A DNA stretch of 64,000 nt, from NCBI GenBank assembly GCA_014650415.1, contig BMUX01000005.1, positions 186,001 through 250,000 on the forward strand. The letters are read 5' to 3'. Below, piece by piece: positions 31,983 through 40,560 of the stretch. The position numbers were made by a program, and so were the translations under genes. The notes under the pieces were generated by a model. That model did no database searches. It was not told the DNA's origin and worked only from the letters and a program-made list of their open reading frames with translations. How positions within the stretch are numbered: position 1 is the stretch's first letter; the number at the start of each line of letters is the position of its first letter. This stretch comes from Streptomyces spiroverticillatus. GTDB taxonomy: Bacteria; Actinomycetota; Actinomycetes; Streptomycetales; Streptomycetaceae.

Positions 31983-34588
31983 TGAGCCAGCAGTACGTAC
32001 GGGAACTCCGCGAGACCAACGGCACGCAGATCGAGTCCGTCGGCGGCAAGGGCGCCCACCTGGGCACCCTGTCGCACATCGAGGGCGTCCGCGTGCCGGA
32101 CGGCTTCTGCGTGACGACCGACGCCTACCAGCACGTCGTCGCCCAGGCCCCGCCCGTCCTCGCCCTGCTGGACGAGCTGGCCCGGGTGCCCGCCGACGAC
32201 CAGGAGTCCGTACGGAGCCTCAGCACCCGGATCCGCCGCGCCGTCGAGGAGCTCCCCCTCCCCCCTTCCCTCGCCGGGGAGATCACCCGCGCCGTCGCCC
32301 GGCACGGTGAGGCTGACGCCTACGCGGTCCGCTCCAGCGCGACGGCGGAGGACCTGCCCACCGCGTCCTTCGCCGGCCAGCAGGACACGTACCTCAACGT
32401 CGTGGGCGCGGACGAGGTCCTGCGGCACGTGAGCCGCTGCTGGGCGTCGCTCTTCACCGAGCGGGCCGTGGCGTACCGCAGGCACCAGGGCATCGACCAC
32501 CGGACGGTGCACATGGCGGTGGTCGTGCAGCGGATGGTCTTCCCGCAGTCCTCCGGCATCCTCTTCACCGCCGACCCGGTCACCGGCAACCGCCGGACCG
32601 CCACCGTGGACGCCGGTTTCGGCCTGGGCGAAGCGCTGGTGTCGGGATTGGTCAACCCGGACGTCTTCGCCGTACGGGACGGGCAGGTCGTCAGCCGTAC
32701 GATCGCCGCCAAGCAGCGCGCGATCGAACCGCTGCCGGGCGGCGGCACGCGCGAGGTGACGCTCGACGCGGGGCGGCAGGAGCAGCCCGCGCTCACCGAC
32801 GAGCAGGCCGTACGCCTCGTTGAGCTGGGCCGCCGTATCGAGGCGCACTTCGGGCGCCCGCAGGACATCGAGTGGTGCCTGGTCGACGACGCCTTCCAGA
32901 TCGTCCAGAGCCGCCCGATCACGACGCTCTTCCCGGTCCCGGAGGCCGCCGACGAGGACAACCACGTGTACGTGTCCGTCGGCCACCAGCAGATGATGAC
33001 CGACGCGATGAAGCCCCTGGGCTGGTCCATGTGGCAGCGCACGGCGATGGCGCAGATGCAGGTGGCGGGCGGCCGGCTGTTCGTCGACGTCACCGCGCGC
33101 CTGGGGATTCCCTCGGTCCGCGCCGGGCTCCTGGACCTGTTGGGGAAGGGCGACCCGCTGGTCCGGGACGCGCTGGAGACCGTACTGGAACAGGAGAATT
33201 TCGTACGGGAACTGCCTGAGCCCGCACCGGCCCCGCGTTCGGCGGGGCACGCCGCGCCCGAGCCGCTCGGGAACGCCCCGGAGGTCGTCACGGCACTGAT
33301 CGCGCGCAGTGAGGCGTCCGTCGCCGCGCTGGAGGAGGCCGTGCGCACGAAGACGGGGCCGGAGCTCTTCGACTTCCTGGACGGGGCCTTCGAGGAGCAC
33401 AAGCGGGTGCTCGGCGACCCGCTGAGCATGCAGGCGATCATGGCGAGCCACGAGGCGACGTGGTGGCTCAACGAGAAGCTGGAGGAGTGGCTCGGCGAGA
33501 AGAACTCCACCGACACGCTCACCCTCTCCGCCCCCGACAACATCACCTCCGAGATGGGTCTCGACCTGCTCGACGTCGCGGACGTGATCCGTCCGCACGC
33601 GGAGGTGGTGGAGTACCTGCGCGAGGTCTCCGGCGACGACGTCCCGTTCCTGGACGGGCTGGCGAAGGTGCCGGGCGGGGCCGAGGCGCGCGACGCGATC
33701 GAGAAATACCTCGACCGGTACGGGATGCGCTGCGTCGGCGAGATCGACATCACGCGCCCGCGCTGGAGCGAGCGCCCGAGCACGCTGGTGCCGGTGATGC
33801 TCGACAACGTGCGGAACTTCGGACCGGGCGCGGCGGCGCAGCGTTTCGAGGAGGGAAGGCTGCGCGCGGAGCGCAAGGCCGACGAGGTGGTGGCGCGGCT
33901 GCGGGAGCTGCCGGACGGGGAGGCGAAGGCCGCCGAGACCCGGCACATGATCGAGCGGGTGCGGACCTTCATCGGCTACCGGGAGTACCCGAAGTACGGG
34001 ATCGTCTGCCGCTACTTCGCCTACAAGCGGGCCCTGCTCGCGGAGGCGGAACGCCTGGCGGCGGCAGGGGTGCTGGTGGAGGCGGAGGACGTCTTCTTCC
34101 TCACGTACGAGGAGTTCCGCGAGGTCGCCCGCTCCGGTCGGGCGGACCGGGAGCTGGTCCTGCGGCGCAGGGAGGACTTCCGTACGTACGAGTCCCTGAC
34201 CCCGCCCCGGGTGCTGACCTCGGACGGCGAGGCGCTCAGCGGCTCCTACCGGCGCGACGACGTGCCGGAGGGCGCGCTGACCGGTCTCGCGGTGTCGGCG
34301 GGGACGGTGGAGGGGCGGGCCCGCGTGGTGCTGGATCTGGCGGACGCCGACCTGGAGGCGGGCGACATCCTGGTGACGTCGTTCACGGACCCGAGCTGGT
34401 CACCGCTGTTCGTCGGCATCGCGGGCCTGGTGACGGAGGTGGGCGGCCTGATGACGCACGGTGCGGTGATCGCCCGGGAGTACGGGCTGCCGGCGGTGGT
34501 GGGCGTGGAGCGGGCGACGCGGCTGATCAGGGACGGGCAGCGGATCCGCATCCACGGCACCGACGGCTTCGTCGAGTTCCTGGACTGA
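31983..34588 (+). CDS. rph: Rifampin phosphotransferase (dikinase type)
   Basis: 867 residues, the usual length for Rph. The N-terminal ATP-grasp domain contains VGGKGAHLGTLSHIEGVRVP, RSSATAEDLPTASFAGQQDT and ILFTADPVTGNRRT. The central antibiotic-binding domain spans roughly 330-755. The C-terminal swivelling domain carries the phosphocarrier His in GGLMTHGAVIAREYGLPAVV. Rph uses ATP to phosphorylate the C21 hydroxyl of rifamycins, releasing AMP and phosphate, and so protects RNA polymerase. PEP synthase is a relative but has a PEP-binding barrel instead, which is absent here. The candidate rifamycin-associated element upstream supports the assignment and implies induction by rifamycins. Confidence 0.92.
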
Positions 34589-34619
34589 CCGGCACTCGCT
34601 CTGGCGCCCGCCCCTTGGC

Positions 34620-35129
34620 TCAGGCTGCGGGGCGGGCGTACCGGCGGATGCGGTAGCGCAGCCCGGACGTGGAGGTCTGCCAGTCGCCGTCCGTGGCAAC
34701 CTGCCAGGTCCCGTCCGGCACGGGCGCGTACGTGTCGCCCTCGACCGGCGAGTCGACCTCGGTCACTGCGAGGACGGTGGCGTGGTCCAGGGCGGCCCGG
34801 TAGATCTCGCCGCCGCCGATCACCCACACCTCGCCGGTCTCCGAGGCCTTCGCCGCGAGTTCCAGCGCCTCGGTGACGGACCCGGCGCGCTCGGCGCCGT
34901 CGGCCGACCACTGCGGGTCACGTGTGACGACGACGTTGTGCCTGCCGGTCAGCGGCCGGAAGCGCGGGGGCAGCGAGTCCCAGGTCTTGCGGCCCATGAC
35001 GACGGGGTGGCCGAGGGTGGTGGCCTTGAAGTGGGCCATGTCCTCGGGCAGCCGCCACGGGATGGCGTTGCCCGCACCGATCACGCCGGCGGTGGTCTGC
35101 GCCCAGATGAGCCCGATCTGCGTGCTCAT
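34620..35129 (-). CDS. folA: Dihydrofolate reductase
   Basis: 169 residues, standard length. [31 protein letters not shown] carries the substrate loop and catalytic acidic residue; [20 protein letters not shown] binds [22 protein letters not shown] is the second nucleotide motif. It regenerates tetrahydrofolate from dihydrofolate using NADPH, which is stoichiometrically required by the ThyA encoded just upstream. Its ATG overlaps the thyA stop (ATGA), giving a coupled thyA-folA operon. A trimethoprim target. Confidence 0.96.
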   Translation of the reverse strand: MSTQIGLIWAQTTAGVIGAGNAIPWRLPEDMAHFKATTLGHPVVMGRKTWDSLPPRFRPLTGRHNVVVTRDPQWSADGAERAGSVTEALELAAKASETGEVWVIGGGEIYRAALDHATVLAVTEVDSPVEGDTYAPVPDGTWQVATDGDWQTSTSGLRYRIRRYARPAA

Positions 35130-35923
35130 ACGGCGACCGGAGCCTTGATCGCCGGGTGGTGCTTGTAGTCGACGACCTCGACGTCCTCGAAGGCGTAGTC
35201 GAAGAGCGAGTCGGCCTTGTGCAGGCGCAGCTCGGGGAAGTCGAAGGGGGTGCGCGAGAGCTGCTCGGTGACCTGCTCGACGTGGTTGTCGTAGATGTGG
35301 CAGTCGCCGCCGGTCCAGATGAAGTCGCCGGGCTCCAGGCCGACCTGCTGGGCGACCATGTGCGTGAGCAGGGCGTAGCTGGCGATGTTGAACGGGACGC
35401 CGAGGAAGAGGTCCGCGCTGCGCTGGTAGAGCTGGCAGGAGAGCTTGCCGTCGGCGACGTAGAACTGGAAGAAGGCGTGGCACGGGGCGAGCGCCATCTT
35501 GTCCAGCTCGGCGACGTTCCAGGCGGAGACGATCATCCGGCGGGAGTCCGGGTCGTTGCGCAGCGTGTCCAGGACACCGCTGATCTGGTCGATGTGCGCA
35601 CCGTCCGGGGTGGGCCAGGAGCGCCACTGGACGCCGTAGACGGGGCCGAGGTCGCCGTCGGCGTCGGCCCACTCGTCCCAGATGGTGACCTTGTTGTCGC
35701 GCAGCCAGCCGATGTTGGAGTCGCCGCGCAGGAACCACAGCAGCTCGTACACGATCGACCGCAGGTGCACCTTCTTGGTGGTGACCAGCGGGAACCCCTG
35801 CGAGAGGTCGTACCGCAGCTGGTGCCCGAAGACACTCCGGGTACCGGTGCCCGTCCGGTCGGCCTTGGGCGTACCGGAGGTGAGGGTGAGCTTCAACAGG
35901 TCTTCGTACTGGGTGTCCGTCAC
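35126..35923 (-). CDS. thyA: Thymidylate synthase (ThyA type)
   Basis: 265 residues, matching E. coli ThyA (264). [37 protein letters not shown], the catalytic Cys in [15 protein letters not shown] and [20 protein letters not shown] are all present, ending in the usual APVAV. It methylates dUMP with methylene-tetrahydrofolate, producing dTMP and dihydrofolate. The start is GTG 35923: TAGACT ends eight bases upstream and no ribosome-binding site exists, so the message is probably leaderless. Many actinomycetes rely on ThyX; a ThyA-FolA operon may supplement or replace it here. Confidence 0.96.
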   Translation of the reverse strand: MTDTQYEDLLKLTLTSGTPKADRTGTGTRSVFGHQLRYDLSQGFPLVTTKKVHLRSIVYELLWFLRGDSNIGWLRDNKVTIWDEWADADGDLGPVYGVQWRSWPTPDGAHIDQISGVLDTLRNDPDSRRMIVSAWNVAELDKMALAPCHAFFQFYVADGKLSCQLYQRSADLFLGVPFNIASYALLTHMVAQQVGLEPGDFIWTGGDCHIYDNHVEQVTEQLSRTPFDFPELRLHKADSLFDYAFEDVEVVDYKHHPAIKAPVAV

Positions 35924-36018
35924 AGCCGTCGAGTCTACTGACTGCTCACCCGTGACGTGCCCGCACGCCCGGCGGGGGCACACGGACAGTCACGTGCGGT
36001 GACGGCGCGAGGTGCGGT

Positions 36019-36087
36019 CTCACGGGGTCGGGCACGGGCTCACAGGGTCGGGCACGGGCTCACAGGGTCGGGCACGGGCTCACGGGG
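36019..36087 (+). repeat. 20-bp tandem repeat at the end of the MarR gene
   Basis: CACAGGGTCGGGCACGGGCT is repeated three times (36021-36080) with partial units on each side. The last unit runs into the MarR stop codon. No hairpin is obvious. Confidence 0.85.
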
Positions 36088-36526
36088 CCAGGCGGCGGGT
36101 CTGGTCGGTGAGGATCTCGATCGTGCCGCGTACGTAGTCCTCGATGACGGCGAGCTGGGTCTCGTCGTACCGGGCCATGAACGCGCCCATCGCCCGGCCC
36201 AGCTCCTCCAGCGCACCCGATCCGGGGGCGTCGGGGCGGGCGGCGACGAGGGTGCGGCGGCGGTCGGCGGGGTCGGCGGCGCGGCGGACGTGGCCGCCGC
36301 GCTCCAGCCGGTCGATCAGGCCGGTGGCAGCCCCGGACGTGACGCCGGTGCGCTGGGCCAGGGCCCCGGCGGTGAACGGGCCCTCCCGGCGGATCAGGCT
36401 CAGGGCCCGCTGGTCGGCGGCGCTGAGGCCGACCTGCCGGCCGACGGCCTCGTGGAAGAGCACGACGGCGGTGCTCAACTCGGCCCCGAGACGGTCGCCT
36501 TCACGGGTTCTGCGGAATGCGGACAC
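36080..36526 (-). CDS. MarR-family transcriptional regulator
   Basis: 148 residues. Winged helix at about residues 35-100: VGLSAADQRALSLIRREGPF, TAGALAQRTGVTSGAATGLI (recognition helix) and DRLERGGHVRRAADPADRRR (wing). The C-terminal helix (FMARYDETQLAVIEDYVRGT) forms the dimer interface. It is divergent from a membrane-protein gene at 36657 across 130 bp that contains an AT-rich CTAAG repeat, the probable operator for both. The inducer is unknown. Confidence 0.88.
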   Translation of the reverse strand: MSAFRRTREGDRLGAELSTAVVLFHEAVGRQVGLSAADQRALSLIRREGPFTAGALAQRTGVTSGAATGLIDRLERGGHVRRAADPADRRRTLVAARPDAPGSGALEELGRAMGAFMARYDETQLAVIEDYVRGTIEILTDQTRRLAP

Positions 36527-36629
36527 GGGTCTCCTCCGGTGGTGCGCTCCCGGGGACTCGGGGGGGCTCGGCCTCCAGGATCTCAGGGTCGCCTCAGGGT
36601 TCGTGTCAGGGTCAGCAACCCTTCACTTC

Positions 36630-36652
36630 ACTAAGTATCTTACTAAGCTAAG
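36630..36652. promoter_or_regulatory. Probable MarR operator, CTAAG repeats
   Basis: ACTAAG-TATCTT-ACTAAG followed by CTAAG (36630-36652): three CTAAG units, two of them 12 bp apart, in a strikingly AT-rich stretch between the divergent marR and membrane-protein genes, five bases before the latter's ATG. Confidence 0.6.
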
Positions 36653-36656
36653 AGAC

Positions 36657-37226
36657 ATGAAGCGACGCAGCGGATCCACCTTATCCGTCCGACCCTTCGT
36701 CAACTCCGTTCTGGAGACGCCCCGTTGGGCCCTCTCCTTCCACCGCCGACATGTCCTCGCGATCACGGCGCTGGGCCTCGTCGCCGCCTCCGAGCGCTTC
36801 TTCTCGCGGCTGTTCGAGGACCTCCCCCGCCTCCCCCTCGAAGCCCTCACCATGGCCTCGCGCCTGGCACTCGTGGCGTACGTCATCCATCTGGCCCTCC
36901 GCAAGGACCCGGCGGTCGCCTTCGGCCGGGGCGAGGGCTCCGTACCCAAGCGGCACCCCACCACCGCCAGGGCCTTCCTCCCCTACCTGGCGGGTCAGGG
37001 TGTCCTGCTCTGCGCGGCCATGTTCGTCTTCGACTTCCTGCCCGAGCAGGTCTTCGCCAGGTACGTCCCGGCCGCCCATCACCCGCTCTACTTCGGCTGC
37101 CTCCTGGCCCTGAAGAACGTCACCGTCATCCCCTTCACCCTGATCTGGGCGACCGGCATGGCCCGCCGCCAACTCCTCATCGCTGAACCGGTGTTGGCTA
37201 CCCCCGCCGCACCAGCGAGGGCGTAG
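36657..37226 (+). CDS. Membrane protein of unknown function
   Basis: 189 residues with four likely transmembrane helices at about 35-52, 68-86, 112-132 and 148-170: HVLAITALGLVAASERFF, ALTMASRLALVAYVIHLALR, PYLAGQGVLLCAAMFVFDFL and FGCLLALKNVTVIPFTLIWA. The central loop is basic (VPKRHPTTARAF). I do not recognise the family. The ATG lies directly after the CTAAG operator, so the MarR protein encoded divergently almost certainly controls it. A role in export or envelope stress would be typical for MarR targets, but nothing in the sequence shows it. Confidence 0.72.
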   Translation: MKRRSGSTLSVRPFVNSVLETPRWALSFHRRHVLAITALGLVAASERFFSRLFEDLPRLPLEALTMASRLALVAYVIHLALRKDPAVAFGRGEGSVPKRHPTTARAFLPYLAGQGVLLCAAMFVFDFLPEQVFARYVPAAHHPLYFGCLLALKNVTVIPFTLIWATGMARRQLLIAEPVLATPAAPARA

Positions 37227-37245
37227 TTGCCGGCGGGGGCGTGGT

Positions 37246-37698
37246 TCAGGGTGCCGCAGTGCCCCGGGTGGTCGGCGGGGTGTGGCACTCGCGGGCGGCG
37301 GACTCGCCGCCGTCGCGGAGGTCCTCGTACACCGCGACCTTGAAGCGGATCAGGTCGAGGGACTCGGTCAGTGCGGCGATCTGCGCGGTGACCCGTGCCT
37401 CGTGCTCGCGCATGAGCGCGAGGCGCTCGGGCTCGTTGCCGACGCCCGCGCGCACCAGTTCGGTGTAGCGGCGGAGCACGGGCAGGGGCATGCCGGAGGC
37501 GCGCAGGATGATGCAGACGTTCAGCCAGTCGACGTCGTGCCCGGTGTAGACGCGGCGGCCGCCGGACAGGCGGCGTACGGGGTTGAGGAACAGCCCCTCG
37601 CGCTCGTAGAAGCGGAGGGCGTGCACGCTCAGGCCGGTGCGCTCGGCGACCTGCCCGATGCCGAACTGCGCCTCTTCCTCGACCGATTCCTCAACCAT
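37246..37698 (-). CDS. MerR-family transcriptional regulator
   Basis: 150 residues. Winged-helix motif FGIGQVAERTGLSVHALRFY-EREGLF followed by RLSGGRRVYTGHDVDWLNVC, then a long dimerisation helix (PLPVLRRYTELVRAGVGNEP, ERLALMREHEARVTAQIAAL) and a short C-terminal tail with one Cys (AARECHTP). The text is typical of the TipA/AdhR-like subgroup that controls aldo/keto reductases or aldehyde defence. It is divergent from an aldo/keto reductase gene, and the shared promoter has the elongated 19-bp spacer with a central dyad that MerR proteins untwist. Confidence 0.9.
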   Translation of the reverse strand: MVEESVEEEAQFGIGQVAERTGLSVHALRFYEREGLFLNPVRRLSGGRRVYTGHDVDWLNVCIILRASGMPLPVLRRYTELVRAGVGNEPERLALMREHEARVTAQIAALTESLDLIRFKVAVYEDLRDGGESAARECHTPPTTRGTAAP

Positions 37699-37716
37699 GC
37701 AGGTCAGGGTAAGGGC

Positions 37717-37747
37717 TTGTGCTAGAGCCAGGTCTAGCTCCTAGGGT
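37717..37747 (+). promoter_or_regulatory. MerR-type promoter of the aldo/keto reductase gene
   Basis: TTGTGC (37717-37722) and TAGGGT (37742-37747) are separated by exactly 19 bp. The dyad GCTAGA-GCCAGG-TCTAGC (37721-37738) lies inside the spacer. This is the textbook MerR arrangement: the regulator binds the dyad and realigns the promoter on induction. Confidence 0.78.
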
Positions 37748-37813
37748 TCCGTCTCACGACCGGCCGCTTCTCGTGCCGGGTCGCCCCCCCCTCTGCCTAC
37801 GAAGGGCACCGCC

Positions 37814-38863
37814 ATGCGTTACCGCACCCTCGGCCGGACCGGCATCGAGGTCAGCACCCACTGCCTCGGCACGATGATGTTCCAGGAGGGCTTCAACGGC
37901 GACCACGACGACTGCGTACGGATCGTGCACGCCGCCCTCGACCAGGGGGTCAACTTCGTCGACACCGCCGACATGTACGGGCGGGGCGAGTCCGAGGAGA
38001 TCGTCGGCAAGGCGCTGCGCGGGCGGCGCGACGACGTCGTACTCGCCACCAAGGTGCACTTCCCGATGGGCGATGGCCCCAACAGGGGCGGAAACTCCCG
38101 GCGTTGGATACTCAAGGCCGTCGAGGACAGCCTCGCCCGCCTGGACACCGACTGGATCGACCTCTACCAGGTCCACTTCCCGGACCACACCACGGACATC
38201 GAGGAAACCCTCTCCGTCCTCACCGACCTGGTCCGGGCGGGCAAGATCCGGGCCTTCGGCTGCTCGAACTTCCAGCCGGACGAGATCGTCGAGGCGCACC
38301 ACGTCGCCGAGCGCCGTGCCCTCGGCCGCTTCCGCACGGCGCAGCCGCCGTACTCGATCCTGGCGCGGGGCGTGGAGACCGCGCTGCTGCCGGTCGCCGA
38401 GCGGTACGGGATGGGCGTGCTGGTCTGGAGCCCGCTCGCCTTCGGCTTCCTCACCGGCAAGCACCGCAAGGGGCGGACGGCCGACCTGGACTCGGGACGG
38501 GCGGCGTTCCGCCCCGGGAACTTCGACCAGTCCCTCGCCGCGAACGCGGCCAAGTACGAAGCCGTGGAACAGCTTTCGGAACTGGCCTCCGACCTCGGCT
38601 GCACCCTGCCCCAACTGGCCGTGGCGTTCACCGTGGCGCACCCCGGGGTGACGTCGGCGATTCTCGGCCCCCGGACAATGGAGCAGCTGGAGGGCCTGCT
38701 GAAGGGGGCCTCGGTGGTACTGGACGATGCGGCCCTCGACCGCATCGACGCGATCGTCCCCCCGGGCACGAACCTCTACAACCCGGCGGCCTACCTGCCG
38801 CCCCGCTCCCTGACCGTACCGGCCCTGCGGCGCCGCCCGCTCGCGGAGCGCGCGGCGGACTAG
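37814..38863 (+). CDS. Aldo/keto reductase
   Basis: 349 residues of the AKR (beta/alpha)8 barrel. The catalytic tetrad is visible: Asp and Tyr in NFVDTADMYGRGESEEIVG, Lys in VVLATKVHFPMG and His in DLYQVHFPDH. IRAFGCSNFQPDEIVEAHH and LGCTLPQLAVAFTVAHPGVT, with AILGPRTMEQLEGLLKG, bind NADPH. It reduces aldehydes or ketones; the exact substrate is unknown. Its promoter is MerR-controlled, which argues for detoxification of reactive carbonyls. A G-rich intergenic tract follows the stop. Confidence 0.93.
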   Translation: MRYRTLGRTGIEVSTHCLGTMMFQEGFNGDHDDCVRIVHAALDQGVNFVDTADMYGRGESEEIVGKALRGRRDDVVLATKVHFPMGDGPNRGGNSRRWILKAVEDSLARLDTDWIDLYQVHFPDHTTDIEETLSVLTDLVRAGKIRAFGCSNFQPDEIVEAHHVAERRALGRFRTAQPPYSILARGVETALLPVAERYGMGVLVWSPLAFGFLTGKHRKGRTADLDSGRAAFRPGNFDQSLAANAAKYEAVEQLSELASDLGCTLPQLAVAFTVAHPGVTSAILGPRTMEQLEGLLKGASVVLDDAALDRIDAIVPPGTNLYNPAAYLPPRSLTVPALRRRPLAERAAD

Positions 38864-38932
38864 CGGGCGGGGCCTTGCGGGGGGGGGGCCTTGCGGGGGG
38901 CCTTGCGGGGAGGGGGGCGGGGCCGGCGGCCC
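38864..38932 (+). repeat. G-rich tract with CCTTGCGGGG repeats
   Basis: Three GGGGCCTTGCGG-type units and runs of up to ten G occur between the reductase stop and the TetR gene. The spacing of the G runs would permit a G-quadruplex on the plus strand. Confidence 0.6.
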
Positions 38933-38978
38933 TCCCCATCTTGACGGCCCAAGCCCGTAGCCATACCGTGGCGCACGC

Positions 38979-38995
38979 GGCTAACACCGTTAGCC
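38979..38995. promoter_or_regulatory. Palindromic operator of the TetR gene
   Basis: GGCTAAC-ACC-GTTAGCC, perfect 7-bp arms around a 3-bp centre, 33 bp upstream of the TetR start. Size and position fit autorepression. Confidence 0.7.
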
Positions 38996-39027
38996 ATGGT
39001 GACGGGTCGTCATGCGAGAGGGGCGAA

Positions 39028-39570
39028 GTGACTGACCGCGCGCAGCACATCATGGCCGCCGCAAGGGAATTGCTCGACGCCGAAGGGCCGGACGCCTTGT
39101 CGATGCGGCGCATCGCCGAGCGCGTCGGCATCCGGGCGCCCTCCCTGTACAAGCACTTTCCGGACAAGGCCGCCGTCGAGGCCGGGCTCCAGGCGCAGGG
39201 GATGACCCGCCTGACAGAGGACCTGGAGGCCGCCGAGGCCGAGATCGGTGCCGACCCGCCCCTGCTCGTGCTCGCCCACGCCTACCGACGGCACGCGCTC
39301 GCCGGTCCGCACCTCTACCGCCTCACCCACAGCCGCCCGCTCGCCCGCACCGCGCTCCCCGAAGGACTCGAAGACCGGGCGGCGCTGCCGCTGGCCCGTG
39401 CGGTGCAGGGCGACATCGACATCGCGCGTTCGTTCTGGGCATTCGCCCACGGCATGGTCGTGCTCGAACTCGACGGCCGCTTCCCGCCCGGCGCAGACCT
39501 GGACGCGGCCTGGCGCACCGGCTGCGAGGCCTTCGCCCAGGCCAAGAGGGCGGGTTCCCAAGGCAGTTGA
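39028..39570 (+). CDS. TetR-family regulator with TetR_C_33-like ligand domain
   Basis: 180 residues from the GTG at 39028; GAGAGGGGCGAA precedes it. The DNA-binding domain is HIMAAARELLDAEGPDALSM, RRIAERVGIRAPSLYKHFPD. The C-terminal half (LAHAYRRHALAGPHLYRLTH, ARSFWAFAHGMVVLELDGRF) is typical of the WHG/TetR_C_33 ligand domain. The nearby palindrome GGCTAAC/GTTAGCC suggests autoregulation. The hotdog-fold gene 135 bp downstream on the same strand may share its transcript, but an 8-bp tandem repeat lies between them. Confidence 0.88.
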   Translation: MTDRAQHIMAAARELLDAEGPDALSMRRIAERVGIRAPSLYKHFPDKAAVEAGLQAQGMTRLTEDLEAAEAEIGADPPLLVLAHAYRRHALAGPHLYRLTHSRPLARTALPEGLEDRAALPLARAVQGDIDIARSFWAFAHGMVVLELDGRFPPGADLDAAWRTGCEAFAQAKRAGSQGS

Positions 39571-39620
39571 CGGTGAGCGTGGGGCCGTGATGGGCTTTCG
39601 CGACCCGTACGCCGGACGCA

Positions 39621-39676
39621 GTACGCCGGTACGCCCGTACGCCCGTACGCCCGTACGCCCGTACGCCCGTACGCCC
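39621..39676 (+). repeat. 8-bp tandem repeat GTACGCCC
   Basis: Seven contiguous GTACGCCC units (the first ending in G) lie between the TetR gene and the hotdog-fold gene. Flanking scattered GTACGCC copies suggest expansion by slippage. The 8-bp unit would break any reading frame. Confidence 0.88.
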
Positions 39677-39705
39677 ATCAGCCCGTACGTCATGCGAGGA
39701 GCCCC

Positions 39706-40449
39706 GTGCAAGAGCCCCTGCCGCACCAGCAGACCACCGTCATACCCCCGCACATGTACGGCCTGCCGGGGGTGGGCTTCGGCGGCTATGCGGCGGGCCT
39801 GCTCGCCCGGTGCTTCGAGGGCGGCCCGGTGAAGGTGAGCTTCCGGCGCCCGCTGCCGCTGGGCACGGCGGTGGAGGTGCGGGCCGCCGAGGAGGGAACG
39901 TACGAAATCGCCGACGCGGAGGGGACGTTCGCCCGCGCGCAGGCGAGCGGCACCCTGCCGCCACCTCCCTCCATCCCCACCTGGGAGGACGCCCTGCGCG
40001 CCGAGAAGGAGCACTCGCTCGCGGACACCCCCTTCTACACCCCCGACTGCTTCGGCTGCGGCATGGGCCGCGCACCCGGCGATGGCCTGCGGCAGAACAT
40101 CTCCGCGCTGCCGGAGCAGGAGATGGTCGCCACCACCTGGCGCCCCGACCCGGCGCTGAGCCCTGGCCGCGCGTCCCTCCCCGCCGAGCACGTGTGGGGT
40201 GCGCTGGACTGTCCCGCCGGATGGACCTGCCACCTGTTCTCCGCCGCCCCGCGCGGCACGGTCACCGCGTACCTCGCGGCCGAGGTGCTCCGCCCGGTCG
40301 TTCCGGGCGAGGAGTACGTGAGCTTCGCGTGGAAGATCTCGCACTCCGGCCGCAAGTACGTGGCGGGCAGCGCCCTCGCCACCCGCGACGGCGAACTCTG
40401 CGCCCACGCGGAGTCGCTCTGGCTGAGCCCCGCGACGCGCGCGGAATGA
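39706..40449 (+). CDS. Thioesterase-like (hotdog fold) protein
   Basis: 247 residues from the GTG at 39706, with AGGAG seven bases upstream. The N-terminal half (PPHMYGLPGVGFGGYAAGLL, VKVSFRRPLPLGTAVEVRAA, TYEIADAEGTFARAQASGTL) and the C-terminal half (FGCGMGRAPGDGLRQNI, HVWGALDCPAGWT, AYLAAEVLRPVVPGEEYVSF) read as a double hotdog of the PaaI/acyl-CoA thioesterase superfamily. The motif CFGCG followed by DGL is conserved in that group. It would hydrolyse an acyl-CoA; chain specificity is unknown. A flavin hydroxylase gene follows 111 bp later on the same strand. Confidence 0.75.
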   Translation: MQEPLPHQQTTVIPPHMYGLPGVGFGGYAAGLLARCFEGGPVKVSFRRPLPLGTAVEVRAAEEGTYEIADAEGTFARAQASGTLPPPPSIPTWEDALRAEKEHSLADTPFYTPDCFGCGMGRAPGDGLRQNISALPEQEMVATTWRPDPALSPGRASLPAEHVWGALDCPAGWTCHLFSAAPRGTVTAYLAAEVLRPVVPGEEYVSFAWKISHSGRKYVAGSALATRDGELCAHAESLWLSPATRAE

Positions 40450-40560
40450 CCGCTTCCGGACCAGCGGGAGCAGGGCGAATCCCCTTCGATCGGTTGTTCT
40501 GTCGTTCATTGGAGTGATTCCGGTTTAGCCGTACATTTTCGGCCACCTACGCTCCGATCC

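Noticed and set aside
38104..39027. Plus-strand frame running through the aldo/keto reductase into the TetR gene
   Set aside because: The portion before 39028 is a shifted shadow of the reductase; the TetR protein starts at GTG 39028 with its own SD.
39621..39676. The octamer array read as a phage or plasmid attachment or replication site
   Set aside because: There is no integrase, tRNA end or Rep gene nearby; simple slippage explains it.
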